DNA of 52,754 nt from NCBI GenBank assembly GCA_035649895.1, contig DASRIS010000088.1, forward strand, positions 1 to 52,754. The letters are read 5' to 3'. A model generated the notes under the pieces. The model saw only the letters and a program-made list of their open reading frames with translations, was not told where the DNA came from and did not search any database. Of the stretch, positions 33,447-41,893 are shown one piece after another (within the stretch, counting starts at the first letter, position 1; each line of letters opens with the position of its first letter). Origin of the DNA: DASSUC01 sp035649895 (GTDB lineage Bacteria; Actinomycetota; Actinomycetes; Mycobacteriales; Micromonosporaceae). The position numbers and the translations under genes were made by a program.

Positions 33447-33500
33447 ATGCGCATGCTGCACCTCGGGCTCCGAGTCACCGACCTGGCCCTTGGCCGAGCT
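33447..33500 (+). pseudogene. N-terminal fragment of a VOC protein
   Basis: ATG 33447 begins 'MRMLHLGLRVTDLALG', the classic first strand and helix of small VOC/glyoxalase proteins. The match ends after ~17 residues, where the 3' end of the opposing VOC gene begins. The rest of the gene is missing. Confidence 0.55.
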
Positions 33501-34209
33501 ATCGGGGCGGCAACACACGGAACTCGTTGCCGTCGGGATCGGCCAGCACGACGGCGCCATCCTCGCCGACCTCGAGTTGGGTGGCGCCGAGAGCGACCAG
33601 CCGGTCGGCCTCCGCCTGCTGGTCACCGTGGACGGGTGGAGCGAGGTCGAAGCGCTGCCGGTTCCTTGCCTCTTTGGGGTCCAGGGGCAGTCCTCCCCAG
33701 GCGACCTTCGTGCCGCCGTGCGGTGACTGGACCGCGGTCTCCTGGTCCTGGTCCCACACCAGCGGCCAGCCCAGCGCCTCGCTCCAGAAGAGGCCGACGT
33801 CGCGGGTACCGTCGCAGGCGATCTCCCCCAGGAAGCCGCACCCGGCGAGGAAGTTGTTGCCCGGCTCGATCACGTCGAACGCGTTGCCTTCGGGGTCGGC
33901 CAACACGACGTGCCCCTCCTCGGGGCGCTGCCCGATGTCGAGATGGCTGGCGCCGAGCTCCAGCGCCTTCGCCACCGTGTGCTGCTGGTCAGCGAGGCTG
34001 GTGCTGGTCAGGTGCAGGTGCAGGTAGTCCCGCCGCGGCCTCTCCGCCCGGCTCGCGACGAACCTGAGGCTGAGCTGGGTGTCGTCGCCGGGCAGAAGCG
34101 CGCCACCAGCTTCCTCGACGACCTCCCGGCCGAGCACGCCAGCCCAGAACTGCGCCAAGCGCAGGGGTTGGCGCGCATCGAAGCAGATGGCGAACAGTTG
34201 ACAGGTCAT
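33499..34209 (-). CDS. Two-domain VOC-superfamily protein
   Basis: The 236-aa product has two VOC units in tandem. The first includes 'CQLFAICFDARQPLRLAQFWAGVLGREV' and 'HVVLADPEGNAFDVIEPG'; the second 'DVGLFWSEALGWPLVWDQDQETAVQSP' and 'AVVLADPDGNEFRVLPPR'. Each ends with the D-P-x-G-N motif carrying the metal-site side chain. ATG 34209 is used because the first strand begins there. The ligand is unknown. Confidence 0.85.
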   Translation of the reverse strand: MTCQLFAICFDARQPLRLAQFWAGVLGREVVEEAGGALLPGDDTQLSLRFVASRAERPRRDYLHLHLTSTSLADQQHTVAKALELGASHLDIGQRPEEGHVVLADPEGNAFDVIEPGNNFLAGCGFLGEIACDGTRDVGLFWSEALGWPLVWDQDQETAVQSPHGGTKVAWGGLPLDPKEARNRQRFDLAPPVHGDQQAEADRLVALGATQLEVGEDGAVVLADPDGNEFRVLPPR

Positions 34210-34273
34210 TGTGTGCACATCCCCGATTGCTGGCTGACCGCTGTCGACGGGGCGGTCCTCACCGCGAAGTCCG

Positions 34274-34888
34274 CTACCTTCCGCTGGGCACCTGGTCCTT
34301 GACGTCGTCGTAGCCAACCTTGGCGGGTGCCTCGGCCGGCGCGTAGATCACGCGGATCACGCCCGTCGGAAACACCTCCGTCGCCGCCACCCGCAGGTGG
34401 TACGGAGCGTCGCCGTCGTCGAACAGCCTGCGGCCCTTACGCGCCGCGACCGGATGGACGAGCAGACGCAGCTCATCGACCAGGTTCGCGGCGAGCAGCT
34501 GCTGCACCACGGAGATCGAGCCGGGGATGAGAATGCCCCTGATGCCGGCATCAGCCTTGAGCGATGTCACGGCGTCGAGGAGATCGCCATTGATCAGCTC
34601 CGAGCTGCGCCAGGAGAGCTCCAGCGGTTGACGTGAGACAACGACCTTGCGTATGTCCCCGAGCTGCTTGGCGAACAGTGCGTCGTCCCCACCTGCTGCC
34701 TCGCGGCCGGGCCAGGCGCCGGCGAAGCTGTCGTAGGTCTTCCGGCCGATGAGCAGCACGTCAGCGGTGTCATAGTCCTCGCTGACGGCGCGGCCCATGT
34801 TCTCGTCGAAGTACGGGAAGTGCCAACCAGGGTCGATCTCGGCCACACCGTCGGCCGATATGAACAGGGTGGAGATGACCTTTGCCAT
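34274..34888 (-). CDS. Dihydrofolate reductase-family protein (RibD C-terminal type)
   Basis: The 204-aa product has 'KVISTLFISADGVAE' at the start, 'TADVLLIGRKTYDSFAGAWPG', 'RKVVVSRQPLELSW' and 'GIRGILIPGSISVVQQLLAANLVDELRLLVHPVAARKGRRLFDD'. These are the family's NADPH-binding and core strands. It is a probable NADPH-dependent reductase; the physiological substrate is not known for this subgroup. AGGGGA precedes ATG 34888. It follows the same direction as the VOC gene. Confidence 0.87.
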   Translation of the reverse strand: MAKVISTLFISADGVAEIDPGWHFPYFDENMGRAVSEDYDTADVLLIGRKTYDSFAGAWPGREAAGGDDALFAKQLGDIRKVVVSRQPLELSWRSSELINGDLLDAVTSLKADAGIRGILIPGSISVVQQLLAANLVDELRLLVHPVAARKGRRLFDDGDAPYHLRVAATEVFPTGVIRVIYAPAEAPAKVGYDDVKDQVPSGR

Positions 34889-35184
34889 CGCGGTGGTCCC
34901 CTCGCATCAGGCGGTTTCAGTAGGTAGACCGGCACAGCATCCCAAACTCATCGGCCCGCCACAGATCGGAGCCGTCGTTCGAGCACAACGTGCTGGTTCG
35001 GCACCGAGCCGGTCCCGGCTCGCGCACTCAATCGGCAGGTGCGGACGGCCGACATCGTTGGGATGGGCAAAGATCTCATCGACAGGTCTCGCATGGAGCC
35101 GGTGGCTGCCTGTACTGGAGCGGTCCGGGGTCGATCTGCCGGGCAGGCGGCGAGCGTCATCAACTGTATGGGGAGACTCAGGCG
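34889..35184. other. Intergenic stretch before the sigma-factor fragment
   Basis: This 296-bp gap separates the divergent reductase and SigE-type fragments and should contain both promoters. No frame has coding character and I see no strong hairpin or repeat. Confidence 0.3.
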
Positions 35185-35463
35185 GTGACCACAGCTGCTG
35201 GCGAGGCGTCGTCTGAGGAGTTCGCGCGTACGCGGACGGGCGCGCTGGCTCGTACCGCGTACCTGCTCACGGACGACCGGGACCACGCCGAGGATCTGGT
35301 GCAGACCGCGCTCGCCCGCGCCGCCGTGCGCTGGACCAGGCTCGACGACCCGGAGCCGTACGTACGCCGGGTCCTGTCCACGCAACTCCCCCGTCAGCTG
35401 CGTGGCGTGCTCGAGGGGGTCGCGAAGGACGCGCCCGCGGTGCGCGTACCCCTGGGGCTTTAA
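35185..35463 (+). pseudogene. SigE-family ECF sigma factor, truncated and fused to the start of its partner gene
   Basis: GTG 35185 (GGGGAG upstream) opens 92 aa. Residues 1-66 are sigma region 2 of the actinobacterial SigE family ('EEFARTRTGALARTAYLLTDDRDHAEDLVQTALARAAVRW', 'DPEPYVRRVL'). The remaining ~25 residues ('QLRGVLEGVAKDAPAVRVPLG') look like the N-terminus of the membrane protein usually encoded next to such sigma genes. Region 4 (~100 aa) is absent. A deletion has joined the two genes, so promoter recognition should be lost. Confidence 0.7.
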
Positions 35464-36146
35464 GCTACACCTACCCTTCCGGTCTGGCGCTTTCCGCTGA
35501 CGGCTCGGTGTCCGCAGTGCAGCTGGACGGCCGGCTGAGCGTGTACCGCCGTGGCGGCGCACCCGGATGGTCGCGGATCACCGGCCAGAACCCGATCGCC
35601 GGCAGGGCCGCCTGGCGCGCGGACAGAGCGCTGGCCGTGTGGGAGCGCAGCGACGTGTCCTGCCCCGCCTGCCCGGAGCGGGTCACCCCTTATCCCAGCA
35701 CCTGGCGGCTGACGTTCCTCAATGGATCGACGGGGGAACCGCTCCCCGCCACCGGCTACCCGGTCCTGCGGTCGGCGCTCGGTGCGGGAGTCGTGGCCTG
35801 GCGGGGGGACACCGCGTACGCCATCGTCACGTACTCCACCAGCCGTTCCGCCAGCGGGGACGCCAGCGCCGGGGGGATCGAGCTGGTCCGGCTGGTGCCT
35901 GGGGCCGCCGAACCGCAGACCGTGCTGACCGCTCCACCGGGGACCACCTCCATGGGCGTCGCGACCGACTATGTCGACACGCTGCGGCCGACCGGGTCGC
36001 CCGAGACCGGCGTGAACATGTCTGAGGTGCTCGGCCGGACGGTGACCACAGCCCTGTGCCTGGCGCCGCTCGTCGTACCGCTGCTGATCTGGGTGTTCCT
36101 GCGCCGCCGCCCTGCCGTCACCCCGCCCGGTAGCGCCCGCCGCTAG
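35463..36146 (+). pseudogene. C-terminal remnant of the sigma factor's membrane-bound partner
   Basis: The frame reads 'SYTYPSGLALSADGSVSAVQLDG', a beta-propeller-like stretch with 'RVTPYPSTWRLTFLNGSTGEPL' and 'GVVAWRGDTAYAIVTYSTS', and ends in one membrane helix 'TALCLAPLVVPLLIWVFLRRRP'. It has no start of its own; its presumed N-terminal piece is fused to the sigma fragment upstream in another frame, so a second deletion separates the two. The intact gene probably coded for a membrane protein tied to the SigE-type factor (inference). Internal starts (GTG 35508) could still give a shorter protein. Confidence 0.55.
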
Positions 36147-36482
36147 TGACCCGCCAGGGTCAGACCGTCCAGCTCGCGGCGCAGGTTGTCGTGCGCGCGG
36201 CGGGTGCGCTCGGCGCGGTCGGGCACGATCCGGTACAGCTGGGTCGTACACCGCGTCGTGGAACCACGCCGCCAGCCGTACCGCGTCGGCATCGGCGGCC
36301 CGGGCGGCGTGAGCGTCCACTATGGAGAGTACGGCCGTCAGGTGCGCGACGTCGTGGTAGCGCCGGTGCGGCTCGGCCCAGCGGCGCAACAGGTCGGAGC
36401 CTGCGTGCTCGGCGGCGGCACCGTCGACACCCGCTGGCAGCGCGGCTCGCCAGCGAGTGAGCAGATCCGGCCCGGTGGCCAT
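36143..36482 (-). pseudogene. HD-domain metal-dependent phosphohydrolase with internal deletion
   Basis: From ATG 36482 the frame gives 'LLTRWRAALPAGVDGAAAEHAGSDLLRRWAEPHRRYHDVAHL' and 'VRLAAWFHDAVYDPA', including the HD motif and the H-x-x-H-type residues. Near 36245 it changes frame into the protein's end ('LYRIVPDRAERTRRAHDNLRRELDGLTLAGH'). About 80-100 central residues are missing relative to the ~200-aa family. The tail overlaps the 3' end of the converging sigma-partner remnant by 4 bp. Confidence 0.7.
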
Positions 36483-36521
36483 GCGGCCCTGCCCTACGGC
36501 GCACGGCACCTGCACCCAGGG

Positions 36522-36923
36522 TCACATGTCCCGTGAGCTCAGGACGCAGAACTCGTTCCCCTCCGGGTCACTCAGCACCGTCCAGGTAACCTCGGCGGAC
36601 TGGCCCACGTCCACCCGCTTCGCACCGAGCCGCTCCAGGCGCGCGATCTCTGCGTCGCGGTCCTGGCTGGTGTGCGGGGCCAGGTCGATGTGCAGCCGGT
36701 TCTTGACCGACTTGCCCTCCGGGACCGGCACGAAGACCATTCCCGGCCCGATCCGCTCCCAGGGGGTGTCCTGGAGGGTGGCTTCGTCCGCCCACGAGGG
36801 GATGATCACGCACTCGTCCGCCGTGTCGTAGACGAGCTTCCAGTCGAGGGCCTCCGCCCACCATCGAGCCTGCTTGCGCACATCACGGCAGTCGACGACC
36901 ACCGTGTACCAACGAAGCGCCAT
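36522..36923 (-). CDS. VOC-superfamily (glyoxalase-like) protein
   Basis: The 133-aa product starts at ATG 36923 after GGGGGAG. It has 'WYTVVVDCRDVRKQARWWAEALDWKLVYDTADECVIIP', 'GMVFVPVPEGKSVKNRLHIDLAPHTSQDRDAEIARLERLGAKRV' and the closing 'LSDPEGNEFCVLSSRDM'. This is the common 'glyoxalase-like domain' type in actinomycetes. Complete by length. Ligand unknown. Confidence 0.85.
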   Translation of the reverse strand: MALRWYTVVVDCRDVRKQARWWAEALDWKLVYDTADECVIIPSWADEATLQDTPWERIGPGMVFVPVPEGKSVKNRLHIDLAPHTSQDRDAEIARLERLGAKRVDVGQSAEVTWTVLSDPEGNEFCVLSSRDM

Positions 36924-36966
36924 CGCTCTCCCCCGATCCCGGTATCTGCCTAGCTCGCCATCGTCC

Positions 36967-37184
36967 TTATCCGCCGTCGCGCTCGTCGAGCAGCTTGACC
37001 AGTCGCTTCGGCGCGACCTGGTTATCGTGGTGACCGTACCCCCAAATGTCACGAAGGCGCTCTTGCCGCGCACGAACCAGGTCGGCGCGCCGTGGCTGGG
37101 CCGCTCGGCGACCTCCGGGAAGGCGCCGCAGATACCGCGCAGACGGTCCAGTGCGTCCGCGTGCTGGTCTCCCACGGCTACCAC
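36967..37184 (-). pseudogene. MmcQ/YjbR-family remnant with central deletion
   Basis: From about 37184 the frame reads 'ALDRLRGICGAFPEVAERPSHGAPTWFVRGKSAFVTF', the start of a MmcQ/YjbR (DUF419-like) protein. It then shifts into 'GHHDN' and at once the C-terminal motif 'QVAPKRLVKLLDERDGG' and a TAA at 36967. The ~45 residues normally between these motifs are missing. The intact family is ~120 aa and has a CyaY-like DNA-binding fold. Confidence 0.65.
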
Positions 37185-37302
37185 CTGCCTGCGTCGGCTG
37201 CCGAGGCTAGCGCAGCCGGTGCGCCGCTGGTGGCCGCACCAGCGTGCGTCACGGGTGAACCCCGCGCCTGGCGGGTAGCCGGTGACCGACGAGGATAGGC
37301 GG

Positions 37303-39171
37303 ATGCCCACGCGTACCGACCTGCGCAACGTCGCGATCATCGCCCACGTCGACCACGGCAAGACGACCCTGGTCGACGCCATGCTGCGCCAGGCCGGGGC
37401 GTTCCGGGCCCGGGCCGAGGTGACCGACCGGGTGCTGGACTCGATGGACCTGGAGCGGGAGAAGGGCATCACGATCCTGGCCAAGAACACGGCGGTACGC
37501 TACGCGCCGCCCGCCGGCGAGCCGGTCACCATCAACATCATCGACACGCCTGGCCACGCGGACTTCGGCGGCGAGGTCGAGCGGGGCCTGACCATGGTGG
37601 ACGGTGCGCTGCTGCTCGTCGACGCCAGCGAAGGCCCGCTGCCGCAGACCCGCTTCGTACTGCGCAAGGCCCTTCAGCGGCGGCTGCCGCTGGTCCTCGT
37701 CATCAACAAGGTGGACCGCCCGGACGCCCGGATCAAGGAGGTCGTGGACGAGGTCTACGAGCTCTTCCTCGACCTGGACGCGGACGAGTCGCAGATCGAC
37801 TTCCCCATCGTGTACGCGTGCGCCCGGGACGGCGCAGCCTCGCTGACCCGGCCGCCGGGCGGGGCGGCGCCGGCCGACAGCAGCTCGCTGGAGCCGCTGT
37901 TCCGCACCCTGCTGGACACGGTGCCCGCGCCCGCGTACGAGGAAGGCGCCCCGTTGCAGGCGCACGTGACCAACCTCGACGCGTCCCCGTTCCTCGGCCG
38001 GCTGGCGCTGTGCCGGGTCCGCGCCGGGCGCATCCGCAAGGGCCAGACCGTCGCGTGGTGCCGGGCTGACGGCACGGTCGAGCGGGTGCGCATCTCGGAG
38101 CTGCTGATGACCGACGCGCTGGAGCGCAAGCCGGCCGAGCAGGCCGGACCCGGCGACATCATCGCCGTGGCCGGCATCCCGGAGATCATGATCGGGGACA
38201 CCCTGGCGGACGCGGACGACCCGCGCCCGCTGCCGCGGATCACCGTGGACGAGCCGGCGATCTCGGTGACGATCGGCACCAACACCTCCCCGCTGGCCGG
38301 CCGCGCCAAGGGCGCCAAGGTGACCGCCCGGCTGGTCAAGGACCGGCTCGACCGGGAGCTGGTCGGCAACGTCTCGCTGCGGGTGCTGCCGACCGAGCGG
38401 CCGGACACCTGGGAGGTGCAGGGCCGCGGCGAGCTGGCGCTGGCGATCCTCGTCGAGCAGATGCGCCGGGAGCGCTACGAGCTGACGGTCGGCAAGCCGC
38501 AGGTCGTCACGCGCCACGTCGACGGCCGGCTGTGCGAGCCGGTGGAGCGGCTCACCATCGACGTGCCCGAGGACTACCTCGGCGCGGTCACCCAGCTGCT
38601 GGCCAGCCGCAAGGGGCGGATGGAGCAGCTGGTCAACCACGGCACCGGCTGGGTACGCATGGAGTGGCTGGTGCCGGCCCGGGCGCTCATCGGCTTCCGC
38701 ACCGAGTTCCTGACCGAGACCCGGGGCACCGGCATCCTGCACCACGTGTTCGAGGCGTACGAGCCGTGGGTCGGTGAGCTGCGCACTCGGCCCACCGGCT
38801 CGCTCGTCGCCGACCGCAGCGGCGCCGCGACCGCGTACGCCATGTACAACCTCCAGGAGCGCGGGTCGCTCTTTGTCGAGCCCGGCACCGAGGTCTACGA
38901 AGGCATGATCGTCGGGGAGAGCTCCCGAGCCGACGACATGGACGTCAACGTGACTAAGGAGAAGAAGCTGACGAACATCCGCTCGTCAGCGGCTGAGGAG
39001 CTGGAGCGGCTGGTCCCGCCCCGGCGGCTGTCGCTGGAGCAGGCCCTGGAGTTCTGCCGCGAGGACGAGTGCGCGGAGGTGACCCCGGACGCCGTACGGC
39101 TGCGCAAGGTCATCCTCAGCGCGGCCGAACGCGCCCGGTCCAGCCGCCGCGCCGCACGCCCGACGGCCTGA
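37303..39171 (+). CDS. typA: Translational GTPase TypA/BipA
   Basis: The 622-aa product has GTPase motifs 'IIAHVDHGKTTLVDAM', 'EKGITILAKN' (switch I), 'DTPGHADFGGEVERGL' and 'INKVDRPDAR', then a beta-barrel domain II, an EF-G-like domain III ('ERPDTWEVQGRGELALAILVEQMRRE') and the TypA-specific C-terminal domain ('GSLFVEPGTEVYEGMIVGES', 'DVNVTKEKKLTNIRSS'). It binds ribosomes and aids growth under stress and 50S assembly. ATG 37303 with AGGATAGG upstream is preferred over GTG 37282. A strong hairpin follows at 39278. Confidence 0.95.
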   Translation: MPTRTDLRNVAIIAHVDHGKTTLVDAMLRQAGAFRARAEVTDRVLDSMDLEREKGITILAKNTAVRYAPPAGEPVTINIIDTPGHADFGGEVERGLTMVDGALLLVDASEGPLPQTRFVLRKALQRRLPLVLVINKVDRPDARIKEVVDEVYELFLDLDADESQIDFPIVYACARDGAASLTRPPGGAAPADSSSLEPLFRTLLDTVPAPAYEEGAPLQAHVTNLDASPFLGRLALCRVRAGRIRKGQTVAWCRADGTVERVRISELLMTDALERKPAEQAGPGDIIAVAGIPEIMIGDTLADADDPRPLPRITVDEPAISVTIGTNTSPLAGRAKGAKVTARLVKDRLDRELVGNVSLRVLPTERPDTWEVQGRGELALAILVEQMRRERYELTVGKPQVVTRHVDGRLCEPVERLTIDVPEDYLGAVTQLLASRKGRMEQLVNHGTGWVRMEWLVPARALIGFRTEFLTETRGTGILHHVFEAYEPWVGELRTRPTGSLVADRSGAATAYAMYNLQERGSLFVEPGTEVYEGMIVGESSRADDMDVNVTKEKKLTNIRSSAAEELERLVPPRRLSLEQALEFCREDECAEVTPDAVRLRKVILSAAERARSSRRAARPTA

Positions 39172-39199
39172 CCGGGTCGAACGAGCTGACCAAGCCGCC

Positions 39200-39262
39200 G
39201 TAAGGCCCTGCCGTCCGGCGACAGGGCCAGCCGTCCGGGACAGGGCCAGCCGTCCGGCGACG
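39200..39262. repeat. Short tandem repeat, about 20 bp, three copies, 3' of typA
   Basis: Three near-identical units of the form ccgtccggcgacagggccag lie between the typA stop and the hairpin; the second copy lacks one base. They give no ORF. They may form alternative stem-loops in the typA 3' end, but no function is evident. Confidence 0.6.
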
Positions 39263-39277
39263 GCCGATGCTGGTGGC

Positions 39278-39326
39278 GCGGCCCTTATGCTCTGCACCGC
39301 CAGAGCGAGCAGAGCATAAGGGCCGC
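39278..39326. terminator. Bidirectional hairpin terminator between typA and the PhoX-type gene
   Basis: A perfect 18-bp inverted repeat (GCGGCCCTTATGCTCTGC at 39278-39295 against 39309-39326) encloses a 13-nt loop. It lies between two converging genes (typA + strand, PhoX-type - strand). No U-tract follows on either strand, as is common for actinobacterial terminators. Confidence 0.85.
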
Positions 39327-39399
39327 CAACCGGGTACCAGCCCCGGGTCCGCGACCGCGCGCAGGCGGCCAGCCCGCGCTGGCCGCGACCGCCCGCTGG

Positions 39400-40872
39400 C
39401 TACACGCCGAGGGTTGTCCAGGGGCCCCAGATCGCGAACGTCATGCCGCGGCTGGCCTGGATGTTGACGAACAGGGTGTGCCCGTCCGGCGAGAACGTCG
39501 AGCCGGCGAACTCGTCGTTGAAGCGCGGCACGCCGGTCCGGCTGACCAGCCGGTTCAGCGCGATGTCGAAGAGCTGCCCGCCCTGGGTCAGCCCGCGCAG
39601 GTAGTTGTCGTTGACGTTGTCCTCGCAGAGCACGAGCGTGCCCCGCGGGCTCGTGGTGACGTTGTCCGGCAGGTCCAGCACGTCCGGGCCGGGCGACTCG
39701 TAGACCAGCTGGAGCATGCCCGCCGCGACGTGGTACCCCCAGACCTGGCCGCTGCCGTTGCCGTACCCGTCCAGGATCGGGCCGGTGCTGGTCTCGGCCG
39801 GACCACCGCCCTGGGTGGAGGTGAAGTAGACGACGCCGTTGTCGTACGCCGAGCCCTCCAGCCGGGAGAAGTAGGCCGCCCCCTGCTCCCAGCCCTGCCG
39901 CGCCACGTAGGGCAGCGCGGTCTCCTGCCGTGTCGTCGCCGGCACGCCCGGGGTGTAGGGGAACTCCGGTGCCGGGTCGTCGATGTCCACCCACTCGACC
40001 TGGTACGTGGCCCGCATTGGCTGGGACGCGGCGAGGTTGGCATTGGGCTGGCCCCGCACCGCGAGCATCTGGAGCCGGCCGCCGTCGACCAGCCGGCCCG
40101 CCTCGCGCGGGTCGCGCGGGGGGCGGTACCGGTAGAAGCCGGAGGCGAAGCCGAAGTCGTCCTCGGTCAGGTAGAGCCAGCCCTCGACCGGGTCGAACGC
40201 GACCGCCTCGTGCGCGAACCGGCCGGCGGAGCGGATCGGCTGCCGGTCCGACTGGCCGTCCTTCGGGACCTCGAAGATGAACCCGTGCCGCTGCTGCAGC
40301 CCGACGTTGGGCGCGCCGGTGAAGTCCGGCATGACGTCCGGCCCGTTGACCGTCTCCTCGCAGGTGACCCAGCTGCCCCACGGCATCGGGCCGCCGGAGC
40401 AGTTCATCTGGGTGCCGTTGAGGCTGGTGAAGGAGCGTACGACCGCCCCGAACCGGGTCACCTCGACGGTCGTGGTGCCGCCCGCGGTGGCCGTGTCGTA
40501 GGCCAGTGCGGGGTTGCCGAACGGCGTACCCGGGCCGTTGACCTCGTGGTTGCGTACGAGCAGCACGTTGCCGTTGGGGCCGGGAAAGGCGGCCATGCCG
40601 TCATGCCGGCCGGGCAGGACCGTGCCGTCGTCGAGCACGACGGTGAGCTCGGTGTCGTGGAAGGAGCGGTACTGGAAACCCTCGGGCAGCCAGAGCCGCA
40701 CGTTCCCGTCACGCAGGTCAGGGATCGGGCGCAGCTGCCGGAACCCGGCACTGTCGGGGTCGGCGTGCACCGCGCTGCGGGCGACGAAGCCGGCGAACGG
40801 CCCGCCGAGCAGCGCACCTCCGGCCACCGCCGCGGCACCGCGCAGCACGCTCCGTCGGTCAAGGTCAGCCAT
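39400..40872 (-). CDS. PhoX-type (DUF839) alkaline phosphatase-like protein with Tat signal
   Basis: The 490-aa product has a Tat signal ('DRRSVLRGAAAVAGGALLGGPF', twin Arg at 6-7), so it is exported folded. PhoX/DUF839 landmarks follow: 'GNVLLVRNHEVNGPGTPFG', 'LNGTQMNCSGGPMPWGSWVTCEETV', 'GRFAHEAVAFDPVEGWLYLTEDD', 'LVLCEDNVNDNYLRGL' and 'FAGSTFSPDGHTLFVNIQ'. These hold the Glu/Asp/Cys residues that bind the Ca/Fe cofactor in PhoX. It probably hydrolyses phosphate esters outside the cell. No Pho box was recognised upstream. Confidence 0.87.
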   Translation of the reverse strand: MADLDRRSVLRGAAAVAGGALLGGPFAGFVARSAVHADPDSAGFRQLRPIPDLRDGNVRLWLPEGFQYRSFHDTELTVVLDDGTVLPGRHDGMAAFPGPNGNVLLVRNHEVNGPGTPFGNPALAYDTATAGGTTTVEVTRFGAVVRSFTSLNGTQMNCSGGPMPWGSWVTCEETVNGPDVMPDFTGAPNVGLQQRHGFIFEVPKDGQSDRQPIRSAGRFAHEAVAFDPVEGWLYLTEDDFGFASGFYRYRPPRDPREAGRLVDGGRLQMLAVRGQPNANLAASQPMRATYQVEWVDIDDPAPEFPYTPGVPATTRQETALPYVARQGWEQGAAYFSRLEGSAYDNGVVYFTSTQGGGPAETSTGPILDGYGNGSGQVWGYHVAAGMLQLVYESPGPDVLDLPDNVTTSPRGTLVLCEDNVNDNYLRGLTQGGQLFDIALNRLVSRTGVPRFNDEFAGSTFSPDGHTLFVNIQASRGMTFAIWGPWTTLGV

Positions 40873-40983
40873 GTGACAGGCCCCTCTCTCCGTTGAAAGG
40901 AAATCGGCTCACGCTAACGCCACCCGCCGTCGTGGGCCAGCCCACCGAACCGGTATGGTCATCCGCCCGGTACGGTCACCCCC

Positions 40984-41868
40984 ATGGGGATGCCCCTGCG
41001 GCATCTGCCGGCGCTCGACGCCGAGCTGGCCACCGTCCCGGGCACGGTCTCGGTGTGGTGTGGGCGCCTGGGCCGGCCGGCGGCGTACGCCCGGCTGCCT
41101 GACGTGGCGCACTACGCCGCCAGCACGATGAAGGTGGCGGTGCTCGCCGCGGTGTACCGGGCCGCCGAGACCGGCCGGCTCGACCTTGACGCGCCGGTCG
41201 AGGTGCGTAACGAGTTCCCGTCCGCGGCACCGGGCGCGCCGCCGTTCGGCTGCGAGCGCGGGTACGACAACGACGAGGCGGTGTGGCAGCGGCTGGGCGG
41301 GCGTGCTCCGCTGCGCTGGCTGGCTCGCCGCATGATCGTGCGCTCGAGCAACCTGGCTACGAACATCTGCCTCACCTCGGTCGGGCTCGACGCGGTGGCG
41401 GAGGTCTGGCGGCGGGCCGGCGCCGGCAACAGTGCGGTCGGCCGCTGCATCGAGGACGCCGCAGCGAGCGAGGCGGGCATCACCAACCAGGTCACCGCCG
41501 CCGACCTCGCCGCGCTGCTCGGCGCGGTAGCCGGGCGCGCCACCGGGCCGGATGCCATCACCGGGCCGGATGCCGTTGCCGGGCCGGCGTCCTGCCGGGA
41601 GATGACTGAGGTGCTGCTGGCGCAGGAGCACCTCGACGACCTCGCCGCCGGCCTGCCACCAGGCGTGCCGGTGGCGCACAAGAACGGCTGGGTCCGCGGC
41701 GTCCGGCACGGGGCCGGGGTGGTCTACCCCGCCGACACGCCGCCGTACGCCATCGTCTGCTGCACCACCACCCCGCTGGCCACCAACGACGCGGGCGACG
41801 AGGCGTGCCGGCTGGTCGCGAGGGTGGCCGCCGCCAGCTGGGCGGATCGGCACGCTCTGGCCGGCTGA
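40984..41868 (+). CDS. Class A beta-lactamase-like serine hydrolase (no signal peptide)
   Basis: The 294-aa product shows the penicillin-recognising motifs: 'HYAASTMKVAVLAAVY' (Ser47-x-x-Lys50), 'IVRSSNLATNICL' (SxN), and 'VAHKNGWVRGVRHGAGVVY' (KxG with Asn in place of Thr/Ser). An export signal is lacking, which is unlike a true beta-lactamase. A similar group of cytoplasmic or D-Ala-processing hydrolases is common in actinomycetes. A short repeat 'GPDAITGPDAVAGP' lies near residue 190. The ribosome site is weak. Confidence 0.8.
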   Translation: MGMPLRHLPALDAELATVPGTVSVWCGRLGRPAAYARLPDVAHYAASTMKVAVLAAVYRAAETGRLDLDAPVEVRNEFPSAAPGAPPFGCERGYDNDEAVWQRLGGRAPLRWLARRMIVRSSNLATNICLTSVGLDAVAEVWRRAGAGNSAVGRCIEDAAASEAGITNQVTAADLAALLGAVAGRATGPDAITGPDAVAGPASCREMTEVLLAQEHLDDLAAGLPPGVPVAHKNGWVRGVRHGAGVVYPADTPPYAIVCCTTTPLATNDAGDEACRLVARVAAASWADRHALAG

Positions 41869-41876
41869 GCCCCACC

Positions 41877-41893
41877 TGAGCCGAACGGGCTCA
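41877..41893. terminator. Short hairpin between converging genes
   Basis: TGAGCC (41877-41882) pairs with GGCTCA (41888-41893) over a 5-nt loop in the 22-bp gap between the serine hydrolase and the phosphatase. Its right arm includes the phosphatase stop. Six base pairs is weak, so a terminator role is tentative. Confidence 0.35.

Noticed and set aside
37249..38745. 498-codon minus frame over typA
   Set aside because: Shadow of a highly conserved GTPase gene.
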